A stretch of 64,000 nt of DNA from Archegozetes longisetosus. Taxonomy: Eukaryota; Arthropoda; Arachnida; Sarcoptiformes; Trhypochthoniidae. The stretch spans positions 3,086,001 to 3,150,000 of the forward strand of contig JAEMBT020000005.1 of NCBI GenBank assembly GCA_018873245.2, given 5' to 3'. Below the pieces are notes generated by a model, which was given only the letters and a program-made list of their open reading frames with translations, did not search any database and was not told where the DNA came from. Both the position numbers and the translations under genes were made by a program. Below, piece by piece: positions 1 through 10,664 of this stretch. The first letter of the stretch is position 1. Every line of letters begins with the position of its first letter.

Positions 1-518
1 CGATGCCATTGAAGGCTAAGAATGCGGCTGTCATTTCGATCCATCACTTTATCAAATTCGACGCCTTCGTCTTCAATACGAAACACACAAATAAAGCCAT
101 CTTCAGTACCGACAGATATCAAAGTGTTGGTTGCGTCCAGTGCCATTGTCCAAACGGCACCCGATTTCACACCATATGAACGTTTGATGCGACTGTTATT
201 CAAATCGTATTCATTTAGATATGAATTAAGTCCACACGAAAAGAGTCTTCCATTTCGAGTCCAAACCAATGATTCTAAAAGTGACGGGTTGTCAGAATTG
301 TCTTGAATGACTTGTTCAATAAACGGGGCTTTAGTCTGGAAATTCCAGATCTCAATAGTAGACAAAGTGTCGGATTGTCCAGTTTTATATTTACGAACTC
401 TCCTTCTAATTAGTGCTAATTTATTGGTTTGTTCATTGTAAGACATACAATTAATAGAAGAAAGTTCTGCCACAAAAAAGCGGACTCGATGTACTTTCAA
501 TAATAATTCGGTCGACAT
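1..518 (-). CDS. UTP4: UTP4/cirhin, N-terminal part of WD40 ribosome-biogenesis protein (partial)
   Basis: The ATG at 518 opens a frame that runs without a stop to the left edge (172 codons). The start reads MSTELLLKVHRVRFF, and later NCMSYNEQTNKLALIRR, LVWTRNGRLFSCGLN and RILSLQWHR. These match the first WD40 blades of UTP4 (CIRH1A in human), where the start is a similar KVHRVRFF segment. UTP4 is a double beta-propeller subunit of the t-UTP part of the nucleolar small-subunit processome and is needed for pre-18S rRNA transcription and processing. No intron is seen in this part. The rest of the gene lies outside the window. INPP1 starts head-to-head about 1.5 kb away. The family call is from sequence memory and is firm; nothing can be said about the C-terminal half. 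Confidence 0.9.
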   Translation of the reverse strand, partial: MSTELLLKVHRVRFFVAELSSINCMSYNEQTNKLALIRRRVRKYKTGQSDTLSTIEIWNFQTKAPFIEQVIQDNSDNPSLLESLVWTRNGRLFSCGLNSYLNEYDLNNSRIKRSYGVKSGAVWTMALDATNTLISVGTEDGFICVFRIEDEGVEFDKVMDRNDSRILSLQWH

Positions 519-2011
519 TTTCGATTTATTTTGATTATAATATTAAACAGTTGAAAAAGAGATAATTTCAAACCAAAGCATTAGTAGAGGAACACATGTT
601 TTAAATGTTTCATAACGTGGTTCGAAAGCAGGGGTTTTATTCATATTTACAAAATGCTATTATTGTTAACTCCTGTTTGACAAGTTCTCTGAAAAGTTTC
701 ATCCACATTTAAAACTCATGTCTTAATTCTAGTCAAATTCTTTGGATAAAATTTTATTCTCATCTAAAGATTCATTTAGTGGTTGTGTTTAAGTTTTTTA
801 TTGGTATTTATGCAATAATAATACAAATGAAAAAATTGATTTAAATGAGATCTAATATTCTTAGACTTGTTTTAGAAGAAAATAATCCAAGTTCAATTAT
901 TTTGTAAACTAGTTTTGTATAGAAACAAGGTCTAAGACAAATTATTGAAGTGTTCATGTGATAAACATTTATTTTAAGCTGAAGAACATAGAAAATAGTC
1001 ACAAATGAAGTATTATGAGCTAATTATTTGATATCTAGTATTGAAAACCTTCAATTCCTACTGACGAGACTTACTTCAATTCCATCCCTTTCTGATAATT
1101 TGAAGCATAAGCTCAATTCTTAAGAAATCAAGTTTATTCTTAGGGAATTTAGAGAGAAATCTATCAAAAGCGATAACTATGAATGATGATTTATTCGAAC
1201 GAAAAAGGTTTGAGAGTAGTATAGCTAGAGTATGAGTTAGCACTGAGTCTGATTTATATTTAGCTCGTTTTTCTATCGTCATAGAAAACAGTTACTCTAT
1301 GAGGAAGCGATTCGTACAAATGATTCATTGATTCCTGGATTGTTTACGCAATACTATATTATAAAGGCTCCACTTATGCCTTAATTCTCTTCCTCGAGTA
1401 TTTCATAGCAACATGTTCAAATTCTATCTGTCTTAAATAGAGATCTTTACTTCTATCTGATTAATACTCTTTAATTTGACTCTCTCAAAAATTACTACAT
1501 AAAATTAATTGATTTAATAATTAATATTAACTCATAACTTTCCGTTGATGACTGCAGTAATCATATTTAAATCTGGTGACAGTTTGAAAGGAAATCAAGT
1601 GGAGATGCTCTATAAAATAATAACTAATTCTAACGCTATGCACGACAAATTCTGATAAAAACTATTGTATATTTAAATAATTCTGGAGAAATCTATCAAG
1701 GCCTAACTGAACGATAATATTTGTTTAATGCGTTATCGCCCCTATCCGTCACAAAAGTTTCCTTAATTCGCCCAAATGTTTAAGTTTCTCAATGAATCGA
1801 ATATTTATATGAATGGTTAGGAACATATATTCCAGAATTAATCTTCATAAATTAACCTTTAGGTGAATGCTACATTTTGTGTTCTTCTAAAACTTATATT
1901 TACTAATTCAATGTGAAATCATGACACGTTTTTAAAATTAAATAATATCCCAAGGAAATCAACCATTTTTACGAACCTTTTCTGCGATTTCATCATCTAG
2001 TCATTATTAAA
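519..2011. other. Intergenic, divergent UTP4/INPP1 spacer
   Basis: A+T-rich spacer between two divergent start codons. It should hold both promoters. I see no convincing coding exon, RNA gene or repeat; the short open frames have no family resemblance. Confidence 0.6.
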
Positions 2012-3377
2012 ATGTCTTCTGTCAAAGTAACTCAACTTCTCGTCGAACTGATCAAAGCATCAGAAAAAGCAGCGCAAATCGCAAGATTATGCAGAGCTGA
2101 AGAAGAACTGTTCAAACTTTTAGTCCAAGAAAAATGTGCTGAGACTAAAAATCCTCGTTTTGTACAGGATTTCAAAACGTTAGCCGATGTTCTCGTTCAG
2201 GAAACTGTGAAACACGATTTGGGCGATAAGGTATGTATTGCATATTAAACAAAATTATATTTAAAAATCATTCAATTAATAAAAGTCAATTGTAATTATA
2301 GTTTCCGGGCATCATTGACAGAATATTTGGCGAAGAAAATAACAAATTCGAGAATGCCATCGGAGAATCAGTCATTGTTACCATCCAAAAGACTAGTGAT
2401 GCCACTTCTGATTTGCTTTTGAGAGTTTTGGATGGCAATAGTAAAGCTGCCCAACTATTGGCTAATGCCGTTCATTCTTCGCAAACTGATCTTTCCGATG
2501 AACATTTAACCAAATTGATTGAAGAGAACATGGACCTTGAATTGGATTTAAATACTATTGGAATTTGGATCGACCCGATCGGTAATTATTACAGCACTTG
2601 AAAATAACTTCTTTTATCAATTGGATTATTCTTTTCCAGATTCTACCTCAGAGTATGTGAATGGTGTTTGGGAAACATCGGAAAATAACAATGAGGGGAT
2701 AATAACGACAGGATTGAAATGTGTTACATGTCTTATTGGTGTTTACGATAGTAACAGTGGTATTCCTTTGATTGGTGTTGCAAATCAACCTTTCTATTCA
2801 AGAATCGGGTCTTCTCCTGATCTTAGGTTAAACTTATGGCAGTTTGTTTAGAGAATATTCAACTTGACACTGATTTTGTTAATATTTTAGATTCGAAGGT
2901 CGTTATTATTGGGGTTTTGATATCAACGGGATTAGAAGAAACAATTTTTCTAATGAAAAAAGTATCGCTGTTCGGGGTGTAGTACTTATTGGAGGCAATG
3001 AGACTGAAAATAACACAAATGCTCTGAAAATAAATAATAAAGTCATATATGCTGCTGGAGCCGGCTATAAGCTCTTGTGTCTCGCACTATCTCTGTCCGA
3101 CACTTATATATCATCTCAACCTTCGACTTATAGATGGGATACTTGTGCTCTGCATGCAATACTTAAGTCAGTCGGTGGCGGAATCTTGACTTTCAAGGAT
3201 GCTCTTGCCTTCAAACACAAAATTTTAACCCAATTACATGTATATCAACTGAGTTATTTAGAAAACAAGAGCTCCCCTAATGGACTGAAAAAATGGTGCA
3301 ATTCTGACGGTGTCATTGCTTATAGAAGCTTGGACTGTTTGAAGGCGACAATCAATGATTTGGTTCTTAATAATTAA
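2012..3377 (+). CDS. INPP1: Inositol polyphosphate 1-phosphatase
   Basis: Four exons: 2012-2230, 2302-2581, 2640-2826 and 2891-3377. All joins keep phase and give 390 aa (human INPP1 is 399). The enzyme removes the 1-phosphate from Ins(1,4)P2 and Ins(1,3,4)P3 in a Mg-dependent, lithium-sensitive reaction in the cytosol. Family marks seen are DFKTLADVLVQE near residue 60, the GEEN metal ligand, DPIDSTSEY (the D-P-I-D-S-T metal site, split by intron 2), CVTCLIGVYD, AAGAGYKLLCLAL and WDTCALHAILKSVGGGI near the C-terminus. The last is the WD-x(n)-GG signature of the inositol monophosphatase superfamily. Introns are 58-71 bases, typical of this genome. The gene is convergent with ANAPC11, stop codons 290 bases apart. 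Its presence with ITPK1 gives two steps of the same inositol phosphate pathway in the window, not adjacent. Confidence 0.96.
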
Positions 3378-3669
3378 ATTATGAGCCACAGGCAAAAAAT
3401 AGACTATTTTTTTGTTATGACTCAGTTTATGTTTACTTTATAACAGTTTTATAATTGTTTCAGTTTAATTACGTAAAAGATAGACAAATGTTTTAAATGA
3501 TGTTATTTAAAATAGTTTATCACAATTTTAATTATTTACATCTATGCGTTCATTCCTTATTAAAGCTTCACTCTAATTAGAACTTTTAGTTCAGATTCTT
3601 GTGAATGAGAGTATTTTTGCATAAATAAAATTATATTTGAAGACTTATTTACAAAGATTTAAGTGTTGT

Positions 3670-4205
3670 TTATTCTTTAAATTTCCACTCTTGTCGACAC
3701 ATTGGGCACAATTGATGGACATGTTGAGAATTGAGCCATTTCATTATACAATGAATGTGAAAACAATGAGAGCATTGTCCCCAAACTATTAAATAGATTA
3801 AAGTACATTTAATTAGAAATGATTAGATATAGATTGAAACAAATTTGTCATTATGATTATGATTACGATCACATGTATATACCTAAAGGGCAGTCATCCC
3901 CTGGCATTTTACAATCTGTACAACAACCGTCGAACGCGTTTCGACAAATGCCGCAATTGTCATCGTTTGCTATCCACCTCCAGGTTGCCACTGATGTCCA
4001 ACCTATGCATGCATTCATTTATTAATCTATTTGGTCTTTGAAAATCATGTTTCGGTTTGATAACAATCATAAATTGTGTTAATAGCCCAAATATTAAATT
4101 TTATAATAAAATCTTTAAACGTTTATTAATCTTCTAATCAATTATTAGGCTATTATTGCTCTAAAATTCAGTCGACATTTGCTTACTTTTGATGTTGACT
4201 TTCAT
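3670..4205 (-). CDS. ANAPC11: Anaphase-promoting complex subunit 11 (RING-H2)
   Basis: Three exons read on the minus strand: 4187-4205 (19 bases, MKVNIK), 3883-4002 and 3670-3785. Total 255 bases gives 84 aa, exactly the human length. Segments include MKVNIK|SWTSVATWRW, DDNCGICRNAFDGCC, GDDCPL|VWGQCSHCFH and the C-terminal CPMCRQEWKFKE. The Cys/His ligands of the RING-H2 fold and the extra zinc site are all present. The protein is the catalytic RING subunit of APC/C; with ANAPC2 it recruits E2 enzymes for mitotic ubiquitination of cyclins and securin. The first exon is tiny but has a clean GTAAGC donor and restores phase 1 with the GT TGG start of exon 2. The gene is divergent from HSP90 (878 bases between starts). 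Confidence 0.96.
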
Positions 4206-4295
4206 ATTTTGGAGAATTAATTTACGATAGGAAATAATTAGTGAAAATTTAGATTTGAACTTATAAGAATTAAATCTAGAAATGACTCATAACTG

Positions 4296-4346
4296 ATGCA
4301 TTGTGTATTTACCCAAAGCCGGCATGGGTTATTACACACTATGCAT
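4296..4346. repeat. Imperfect inverted repeat (stem-loop) in ANAPC11/HSP90 spacer
   Basis: TGTGTATTTACCCA (4302-4315) faces TGGGTTATTACACA (4325-4338) around a 9-base loop. The stem is extended by GCAT and ATGC further out. It lies about 100 bases upstream of the ANAPC11 start. Function unknown; it could be a cruciform-prone promoter element or a decayed MITE. Confidence 0.5.
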
Positions 4347-4648
4347 AGAGACTAGAGATCAACAAAATTTCAGCTATTTCAATCTCAGTCTAATTATTGC
4401 TTAAAATAATGTAAAACATTTGTTCAAAGTCTAACTAGTGCTTGTTTTTTAATAACTGGTTTAGTTTAAATGAGGGGCTGATTAGATAATTTAATGGTAA
4501 ATAAAGACTTATTGCAAATTAAAATGAATTGAATGCACAAAGCAACTGAAAAAGTAGGGATTGTTATGGTGTAGGTCTCTATAAAAGAAATTACTAGAAT
4601 GTGAATGGCTTTGAGTCTGCATTGCTTACAAGAGTATGAAAAGGGTCG

Positions 4649-4677
4649 TTCGAGAACATTCGAGAACGTTCGCGAAC
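4649..4677. promoter_or_regulatory. Heat-shock element array (six nGAAn pentamers)
   Basis: Three TTCnnGAA blocks follow each other without a break (TTCGAGAA, TTCGAGAA, TTCGCGAA joined by two-base links). This gives six alternating GAA/TTC pentamers, a perfect HSF trimer site for two trimers. It sits 406-434 bases upstream of the HSP90 start and about 445 bases upstream of the divergent ANAPC11 start. A heat-shock element here is expected for HSP90; whether it also touches ANAPC11 is open. Confidence 0.92.
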
Positions 4678-4893
4678 AGACTGACTCATTACGCTGTTTC
4701 CTACTACTTCCTGAAAATAGTTCCGTCTGTTCTATTTTTTATTAATTTAATTAAATCAAATTTAATACCAGTTCAAACGGTTAGATACTTGAAAAGTTGT
4801 TGTTAATTTAATTTGATAGGTGTTTTAGAGAAAAATATAGTCTAATAGGGAGATAAAGTTTTTAGTGGCGTATGAATTAGGAAGCACATGTCT

Positions 4894-4943
4894 CGAACAT
4901 TCTCTGTGTTCAATATTTAAATAGCTTACACTGGCGAGTCTCA
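4894..4943 (+). promoter_or_regulatory. HSP90 core promoter: proximal HSE, TATA-like box and initiator
   Basis: A short second HSE (CGAACATTCT, 4894-4903) is followed by TATTTAAA at 4914-4921 and a TCAAGT initiator-like site with its A at 4943. That puts the TATA-like box 29 bases upstream of the putative start of transcription. The implied leader is about 140 bases; an intron in it is possible but I could not prove one. Confidence 0.55.
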
Positions 4944-5082
4944 AGTTAGAATTCAGAATTGTGTGAGATAGTTCACAACTGTTCTCTAAATTAATCTTCA
5001 ATTGAATTGCGATTTAACTCGTTCCCTCTCATACCTAATTTACATTTAATTTAAGGAGTATTTAACAAGTATTCTCAAAGAA

Positions 5083-7552
5083 ATGCCAGAACATAACGAA
5101 GATGTGGAAACTTTTGCCTTTCAGGCAGAGATCGCTCAATTGATGAGTTTGATCATCAACACCTTCTACAGCAATAAAGAGATATTTCTCAGAGAATTGA
5201 TCTCTAACTCTTCTGATGTAAGTATTAGTTATTCAACTCATTTAATCGATCGATTGATTGATTGAAGTGCTGAGCAGTTTCTAACTTTGATTGAACTGTT
5301 TAGGCGTTGGATAAGATTCGATACGAGAGTCTAACTGATCCATCGAAATTGGAAGCCGCTAAGGACTTGTACATCAAGTTGATTCCGAACAAAGATGAGA
5401 AAACACTGACAATCATCGATACCGGTATTGGAATGACAAAAGCAGACTTGATCAACAACTTGGGCACAATCGCGAAGTCTGGCACCAAAGCATTTATGGA
5501 AGCCCTACAAGCAGGTGCAGATATCTCCATGATCGGTCAGTTTGGTGTGGGCTTCTACTCAGCCTACTTAGTAGCAGATAAAGTGACGGTCACTTCAAAG
5601 CATAACGACGACGATCAGTACGTGTGGGAGTCATCTGCTGGTGGATCGTTCACCATTAGAACAGATCATAGCGAACCATTAGGCAGAGGTACCAAAATTG
5701 TCCTGCATCTCAAAGAAGATCAGTTGGAATACTCTGAAGAGAAACGAATCAAAGATATTGTTAAGAAACACTCTCAATTCATTGGATATCCCATCAAACT
5801 TCTCGTTCAAAAGGAAAGAGAGAAAGAGATCTCAGATGACGAGGAGGAGAAAGAAGAAGAAAAGAAAAGAAAGATGATGAAACCATTGAAGATAAAGATA
5901 AAGACGAAGATGAGCCTAAGGTTGAAGATGTAGATGAGTCCGAAGAAAAGAAGGACAAGAAGAAGAAAAAGATTAAGGAAAAGTATGTCGAAGATGAAGA
6001 GCTTAACAAAACGAAACCAATTTGGATGAGAAATCCAGATGATATTACTCAAGAAGAATACGGAGAATTCTACAAGAGTTTGACCAACGACTGGGAGGAC
6101 CACTTGGCTGTCAAACACTTCTCAGTTGAGGGTCAGCTCGAGTTCAGAGCCTTGCTGTTCGTTCCAAAACGAGCGCCATTTGACTTGTTTGAGAATAAAA
6201 AGCAAAAGAATAATATTAAATTATACGTTCGTCGTGTCTTCATTATGGAAAACTGCGAGGAACTCATCCCTGAATACCTCAACTTCATTAAGGGTGTAGT
6301 TGATTCCGAAGACTTGCCCCTCAACATTTCTAGAGAAATGCTTCAACAAAACAAGATTTTGAAAGTTATTCGCAAGAATCTAGTCAAGAAGTGTCTCGAA
6401 CTCTTCGAAGAGGTTGCTGAAGACAAGGAGAACTACAAGAAGTTTTATGAGCAGTTCAGTAAGAACTTGAAACTGGGTATTCACGAAGACTCGCAGAACC
6501 GCAAGAAGTTGGCCGACTTGCTCCGATATTATACCTCTGCATCTGGAGACGAAGTTTGTTCTATGAAAGACTACGTTTCACGAATGAAGGAAAACCAGAA
6601 ACATATTTATTTCATAACTGGAGAATCGCGCGAAACGGTAGGTATTTTTCGCATTAATAGTTAGTCACTTCCAGCACAACATACGCCCTGTTTGTAAATA
6701 GCTATTGACTTACGTCAATCAGTTATTAATGCCTGCATTGGGCAGTGCGCTAATGGAAGTATAGCATTAGCTGCAAGTAGTCGGCGATGCCTTAATAGAA
6801 CCTCTTTCCCAATGTTCAGTTGTTAATGGCTTTTGTACTATTTGTCACAACAGGTCGCCAGCTCTTCTTTTGTAGAACGTGTTCGAAAGCGTGGCTTCGA
6901 AGTCGTCTACATGGTTGAACCTATCGATGAGTACTGTGTCCAACAGCTCAAAGAGTATGATGGAAAGACCTTAGTCTCTGTTACCAAAGAAGGTCTCGAG
7001 TTGCCTGAAGACGAAGATGAGAAGAAGAAGCGAGAAGATGACAAGAAGAAGTTCGAGCAGTTGTGCAAAGTGATGAAAGACATTCTTGACAAGAAAGTAG
7101 AGAAAGTAGTGGTGTCGAACAGACTGGTGTCATCGCCCTGTTGTATAGTTACCAGTCAGTACGGATGGACTGCAAACATGGAACGTATTATGAAGGCCCA
7201 AGCTCTGCGAGACTCTAGCACTATGGGCTACATGGCTGCAAAGAAACACCTAGAGATCAATCCCGACCATTCCATTGTTGAGACCTTGAGGCAAAAGGCT
7301 GAAGCTGACAAGAATGATAAATCAGTGAAAGATCTTGTAATGCTTCTGTACGAAACTGCTTTGCTCACTAGTGGATTCTCGCTCGAAGACCCGCAAACAC
7401 ACGCCTCACGCATTCATCGTATGATCAAATTGGGTCTCGGTATCGAGGAAGATGAAGCGGCTGCTACCGATGCACCTGCCACCACTGTTGATGATATACC
7501 ACCACTCGAGGGCGATGATGACGATGCCTCTCGAATGGAGGAAGTCGATTAG
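5083..7552 (+). CDS. Hsp90: Cytosolic heat-shock protein 90 (frame break in acidic linker)
   Basis: Three exons: 5083-5217, 5304-6637 and 6854-7552. N-terminal ATPase domain: [40 protein letters not shown]. Middle domain: [16 protein letters not shown], with the catalytic-loop Arg and Gln. C-terminal domain ends in the MEEVD peptide that binds TPR co-chaperones, which marks it as the cytosolic, not ER or mitochondrial, form. In the charged linker the frame shifts by one base somewhere between about 5851 and 5873: upstream reads frame 0, then [20 protein letters not shown] continues in frame 2. One missing base restores a 722-aa protein of normal length. The rest is highly conserved and intact, so a sequencing or assembly deletion in the polypurine run is more likely than a pseudogene. 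Heat-shock elements lie upstream. Confidence 0.96.
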
Positions 7553-8331
7553 ATTTTAGGCTTTAGTTTATATTAGGATTTTCTAAATTTCGTAAACATT
7601 TATCTATTACTCAGTTACCTATTTGTGTACTTTATTTCGCCAAATTTAACATCTGAATGTAATTCATCTGTCGATTTATAATAAATAAGTTATTTTAAAA
7701 TTGTGTTTATTTGATTTGATCTCGTCCGAGACTTGTTTGTAACAAATTTGGTGCCTATAATACAAATTAACACTAACAAAAGAACATTTCTTCACATTAT
7801 CACATGTTAATCACTTTCACACTAATAGCTTATTCCCAGTAATTACCATAAAATGAATTTACAAAAGTTTGCTAGCTGTTAATTAATTCTTGCTTATTTG
7901 CATAATTAACAAAGTATAATTCTGTGACTAGGGATCAATTCTTTAGAAAGTATTCTTTTGCTTTTCACATTATTCTTAATACTAATTTTTGTAGTATTTG
8001 ATCTTTTTGTTCAGTTCTTCCAAATGATGGCTTCAAGTGATGAATGTGAGGACAAATCAAAATTAAACAAACCATTGGAGTGATAGAAGGGATAAAAATA
8101 AAATAAAATGTTAATAAAGATTACTATGAAATCGAAATAAGTTTGTACGTCTGACATACAAAGACTAGTTATGATAAAAATAATAATATATGATCAAATT
8201 AATGGTTTGTTTTATCTTAATAAATCTGTCTTCGATGACATAACAGGAACATTATTTTATATTTCATTCTAATTCCTTTATCATAATTAACTTAATAAAA
8301 TTTCAATATTTTCTATGCATTTGTAATGATG
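7553..8331. other. Intergenic between convergent HSP90 and WDR20
   Basis: 3' flanks of two convergent genes. An AATAAA-type signal (TATAATAAATAAG near 7678) probably ends HSP90 transcripts. Nothing else recognised. Confidence 0.55.
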
Positions 8332-10664
8332 TCACACAACAGTACTGTTCCCGTCATCAAGCATTTCATTGACTTCCGCGCCAATGCTAGGACTTGGACT
8401 CGATATTAATTGCATATTTCCCTAAATTATTAATAAATAATGAATATTTGATTATTTTATAAGTTACTGATACTGTCGGGTCAGTTCTATCAAATCCTGT
8501 CTGTAATATCAACTAAACTAAAGATGAACTTCAAAAACTGTCTGTAATATCGCATGAACTAGAGATGGATCTTAGAGGACTGACCCGACAATATATTTAA
8601 ATATACTGAAGAATTGAGACAAACCCATTTTCCAGGTCGAGCCCATGTGCAGACATATCCTTCTTGACAAGCGGTCACAAAACAATCGTCTCTAAAGACA
8701 AGTGAAGTAAGTCTTTCGTGAGCAATTTTTTTGCACACAAGTGGTTCGAGAACTGGCACTTCATCTAAACGCGGACATATAGAAGTTCCTAATAGCCTGA
8801 CCGGATCGTCAACCAATTTGCTGCTATGACTGGCTTTGTTTACACTATTTTTATCACTATTGCGAGAACCTAAACTAAAGTTTCGTTTATGTTCTTTCTT
8901 GTCTGTCGTTGTATTTTTATTCACGTGATTCACCACAAGTATATTTCCATCAGCGGTCACACTATTCTCTTTAGAAACACAGTTTGCCGTTTGGACATTA
9001 TTAGATTTAGGCGTATTATAACTTCCGGCACTTCCAACCGATGATAATTGGGTCGAAGGACTGTGTAATAGAATACTAGTCCGCGAACGACCAACAGGTT
9101 GTTTCAAAACATCATCACTTAAGTCCCACAAACATATATGAGTGTCCTGTCCTACAGAACCGAACCTGTAAGACGTTATATTATGTGAATTTGAAGATGA
9201 TCTCAAGTTCAATTTGTTTAAGCTGCCACTTGTCGACCTGGAAGTGCTTGCAGATCGACTGTTGATACCACTGTTGATACCACTGTTGATACCACTGTTG
9301 ATACCACTGTTGATACCACTGTTGATACCACTGTTGATACCACTGTTGATACCACTGTTTATAGCATTTACTGATGAAGTAGTTGTCGGTTCGTTCACTG
9401 TATTAGCATTTGTTGCACATTGTTGTTGAGCAAGTTCTTCATCACTACCACTTAAATCGAAATGTTCGCTATAACTAGTTGTGAAGGGATCGAAGGTTAC
9501 CACACTGACCCACGACTTGTGGCCTTGGCCGCGGGCTACAACCCTTTTATCATAATATGACCAAACAGTCACTAAGTCGTCTTCACCACCCGTGACGACG
9601 AACCTTCCGTCGGGACTCCAACATACACATAACAAACCTCCGAAATAGCTTCTCATTCTTCCTATCAGTTCCATCGTGTCATAATTAAAAACTCTTAAGA
9701 AGCCATCCTGGCTGACAGTGGCTAAATATTTACTACAAGGGGAGAAAGCGAACTCATTAAGAGATCCCTCACCGATAACCCATCGAAATATCGGGTTTCG
9801 AGTGCTTTTAGTTTTGCAGGTAAACACTGAGAAACCATCGCCTTGTTTGAACAACTGATAGTGAGGTGGAGTAGTGCCACACGGCAGGTCTTCCTTATAT
9901 ACATACATCTGTCCACTACTGTGAGAAACTATGAAGAAGTTTGGAGAACTTGGAAGCCATTTAAGGCATGTCACCTTCGATTTATCTATTAATCTCTGTT
10001 TCAACATAAAATTCAATTAATTTCAATGCTTACACTACTCCCAAATAAATACCTCTTCATTATATAATTTACTGATCTCTTTTTTGATCGGATCAATTAA
10101 TTGTATTTGTCCGGCAGAAAAACCAACTAAAAGGTAAACACAATCATCCGTAACGTTGAATGAATTGAAGTCGTGACAAGTCGGATATGTTCCCTTGTAC
10201 ACTCTCTTGTCAACAGGTTTAGTCAAATCAGCCGCCTGAAAATCAAATCAAATCATATATTTAATTGTTAGTATCAATCATTATCTCATGTGTAATAACA
10301 ATGGTTTGAAATATAACTGAGAGAAATACGATCTAAACTGAAGTAAAGATAACATTGATATGAAGCGAGATAAAAATGAACTCAATTAATATAGCGTTAA
10401 GACAAACACCTTTTTGACCCCTTTGTAGGTATAGACATATAATTCTCGTCCGACATTAAAACAGATGCGATCAGTGGTTCCATTGTTGTCACTAACGGCC
10501 ACAAATGATACTTTGACGGCTGTATTGTTTGTTTGTGTGGCATAACCCAAACGGTTGGGTCGCGAATATTCACCCGAAGTCATCAGTTTATAATATCCTT
10601 CACGAGTGATGAACTGTGTCTTTATCTCGTTACTCTGAGCTGATTCGCACGCAATTGAAGCCAT
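8332..10664 (-). CDS. WDR20: WD repeat protein 20 (USP12/USP46 cofactor)
   Basis: Four coding exons on the minus strand: 10410-10664, 10053-10235, 8625-9995 and 8332-8421. Total 632 aa (human 569). Recognisable blocks are NEIKTQFITREGYYKLM, SRPNRLGYATQ, KPVDKRVYKGT, FSAGQIQLIDPIKKE, LNEFAFSPCSKYLATVSQDG, YFGGLLCVCWSPDGRFV and GGEDDLVTVWSYYDKRV. Later come RFGSVGQDTHICLWDLSDDV and LVCKKIAHERLTSLVF, and the C-terminus ends in STVV. WDR20 binds and activates the deubiquitinases USP12 and USP46, together with WDR48. The extra length comes from low-complexity Ser/Asn-rich inserts between blades, including an in-frame 12-bp minisatellite. The last intron (8422-8624) carries a MITE-like element. Start chosen at MASIACESAQSNEIK, where the family homology begins a few residues later. 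Confidence 0.95.
8474..8590. mobile_element. MITE-like element in WDR20 last intron
   Basis: TGTCGGGTCAGT (8474-8485) is repeated inverted as ACTGACCCGACA (8579-8590). The similarity continues inward for about 12 more bases with mismatches, so terminal inverted repeats are about 24 bp. The inside contains two diverged direct copies starting CTGTCTGTAATATC. The element is 117 bp and non-coding. I cannot define the target-site duplication. Confidence 0.55.
9261..9356 (-). repeat. 12-bp coding minisatellite, 8 perfect copies (WDR20)
   Basis: Eight identical head-to-tail copies of GTTGATACCACT (plus strand). On the coding strand each unit encodes I-N-S-G, so the protein has an (INSG)8 tract ending in INSR. 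The unit is a multiple of three, so copy number changes keep the frame. It falls in a variable loop between WD blades. Confidence 0.95.

Noticed and set aside
3819..4041. Two plus-strand frames of 60-70 codons
   Set aside because: Antisense to ANAPC11 exon 2.
5845..5880. Programmed -1 ribosomal frameshift in HSP90
   Set aside because: No X-XXY-YYZ slippery site in the right phase, and no known HSP90 uses one. A missing base is simpler.
5794..6118. Antisense frames rich in Ser and Phe opposite HSP90
   Set aside because: Mirror of the Lys/Glu-rich coding linker; no family resemblance.
9261..9356. CRISPR-like array
   Set aside because: The units are head-to-tail with no spacers, inside an animal coding exon.
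9214..9429. Plus-strand frame with repeated L-L-I-P motif
   Set aside because: It is the antisense reading of the WDR20 12-bp minisatellite, which is clearly coding on the minus strand.
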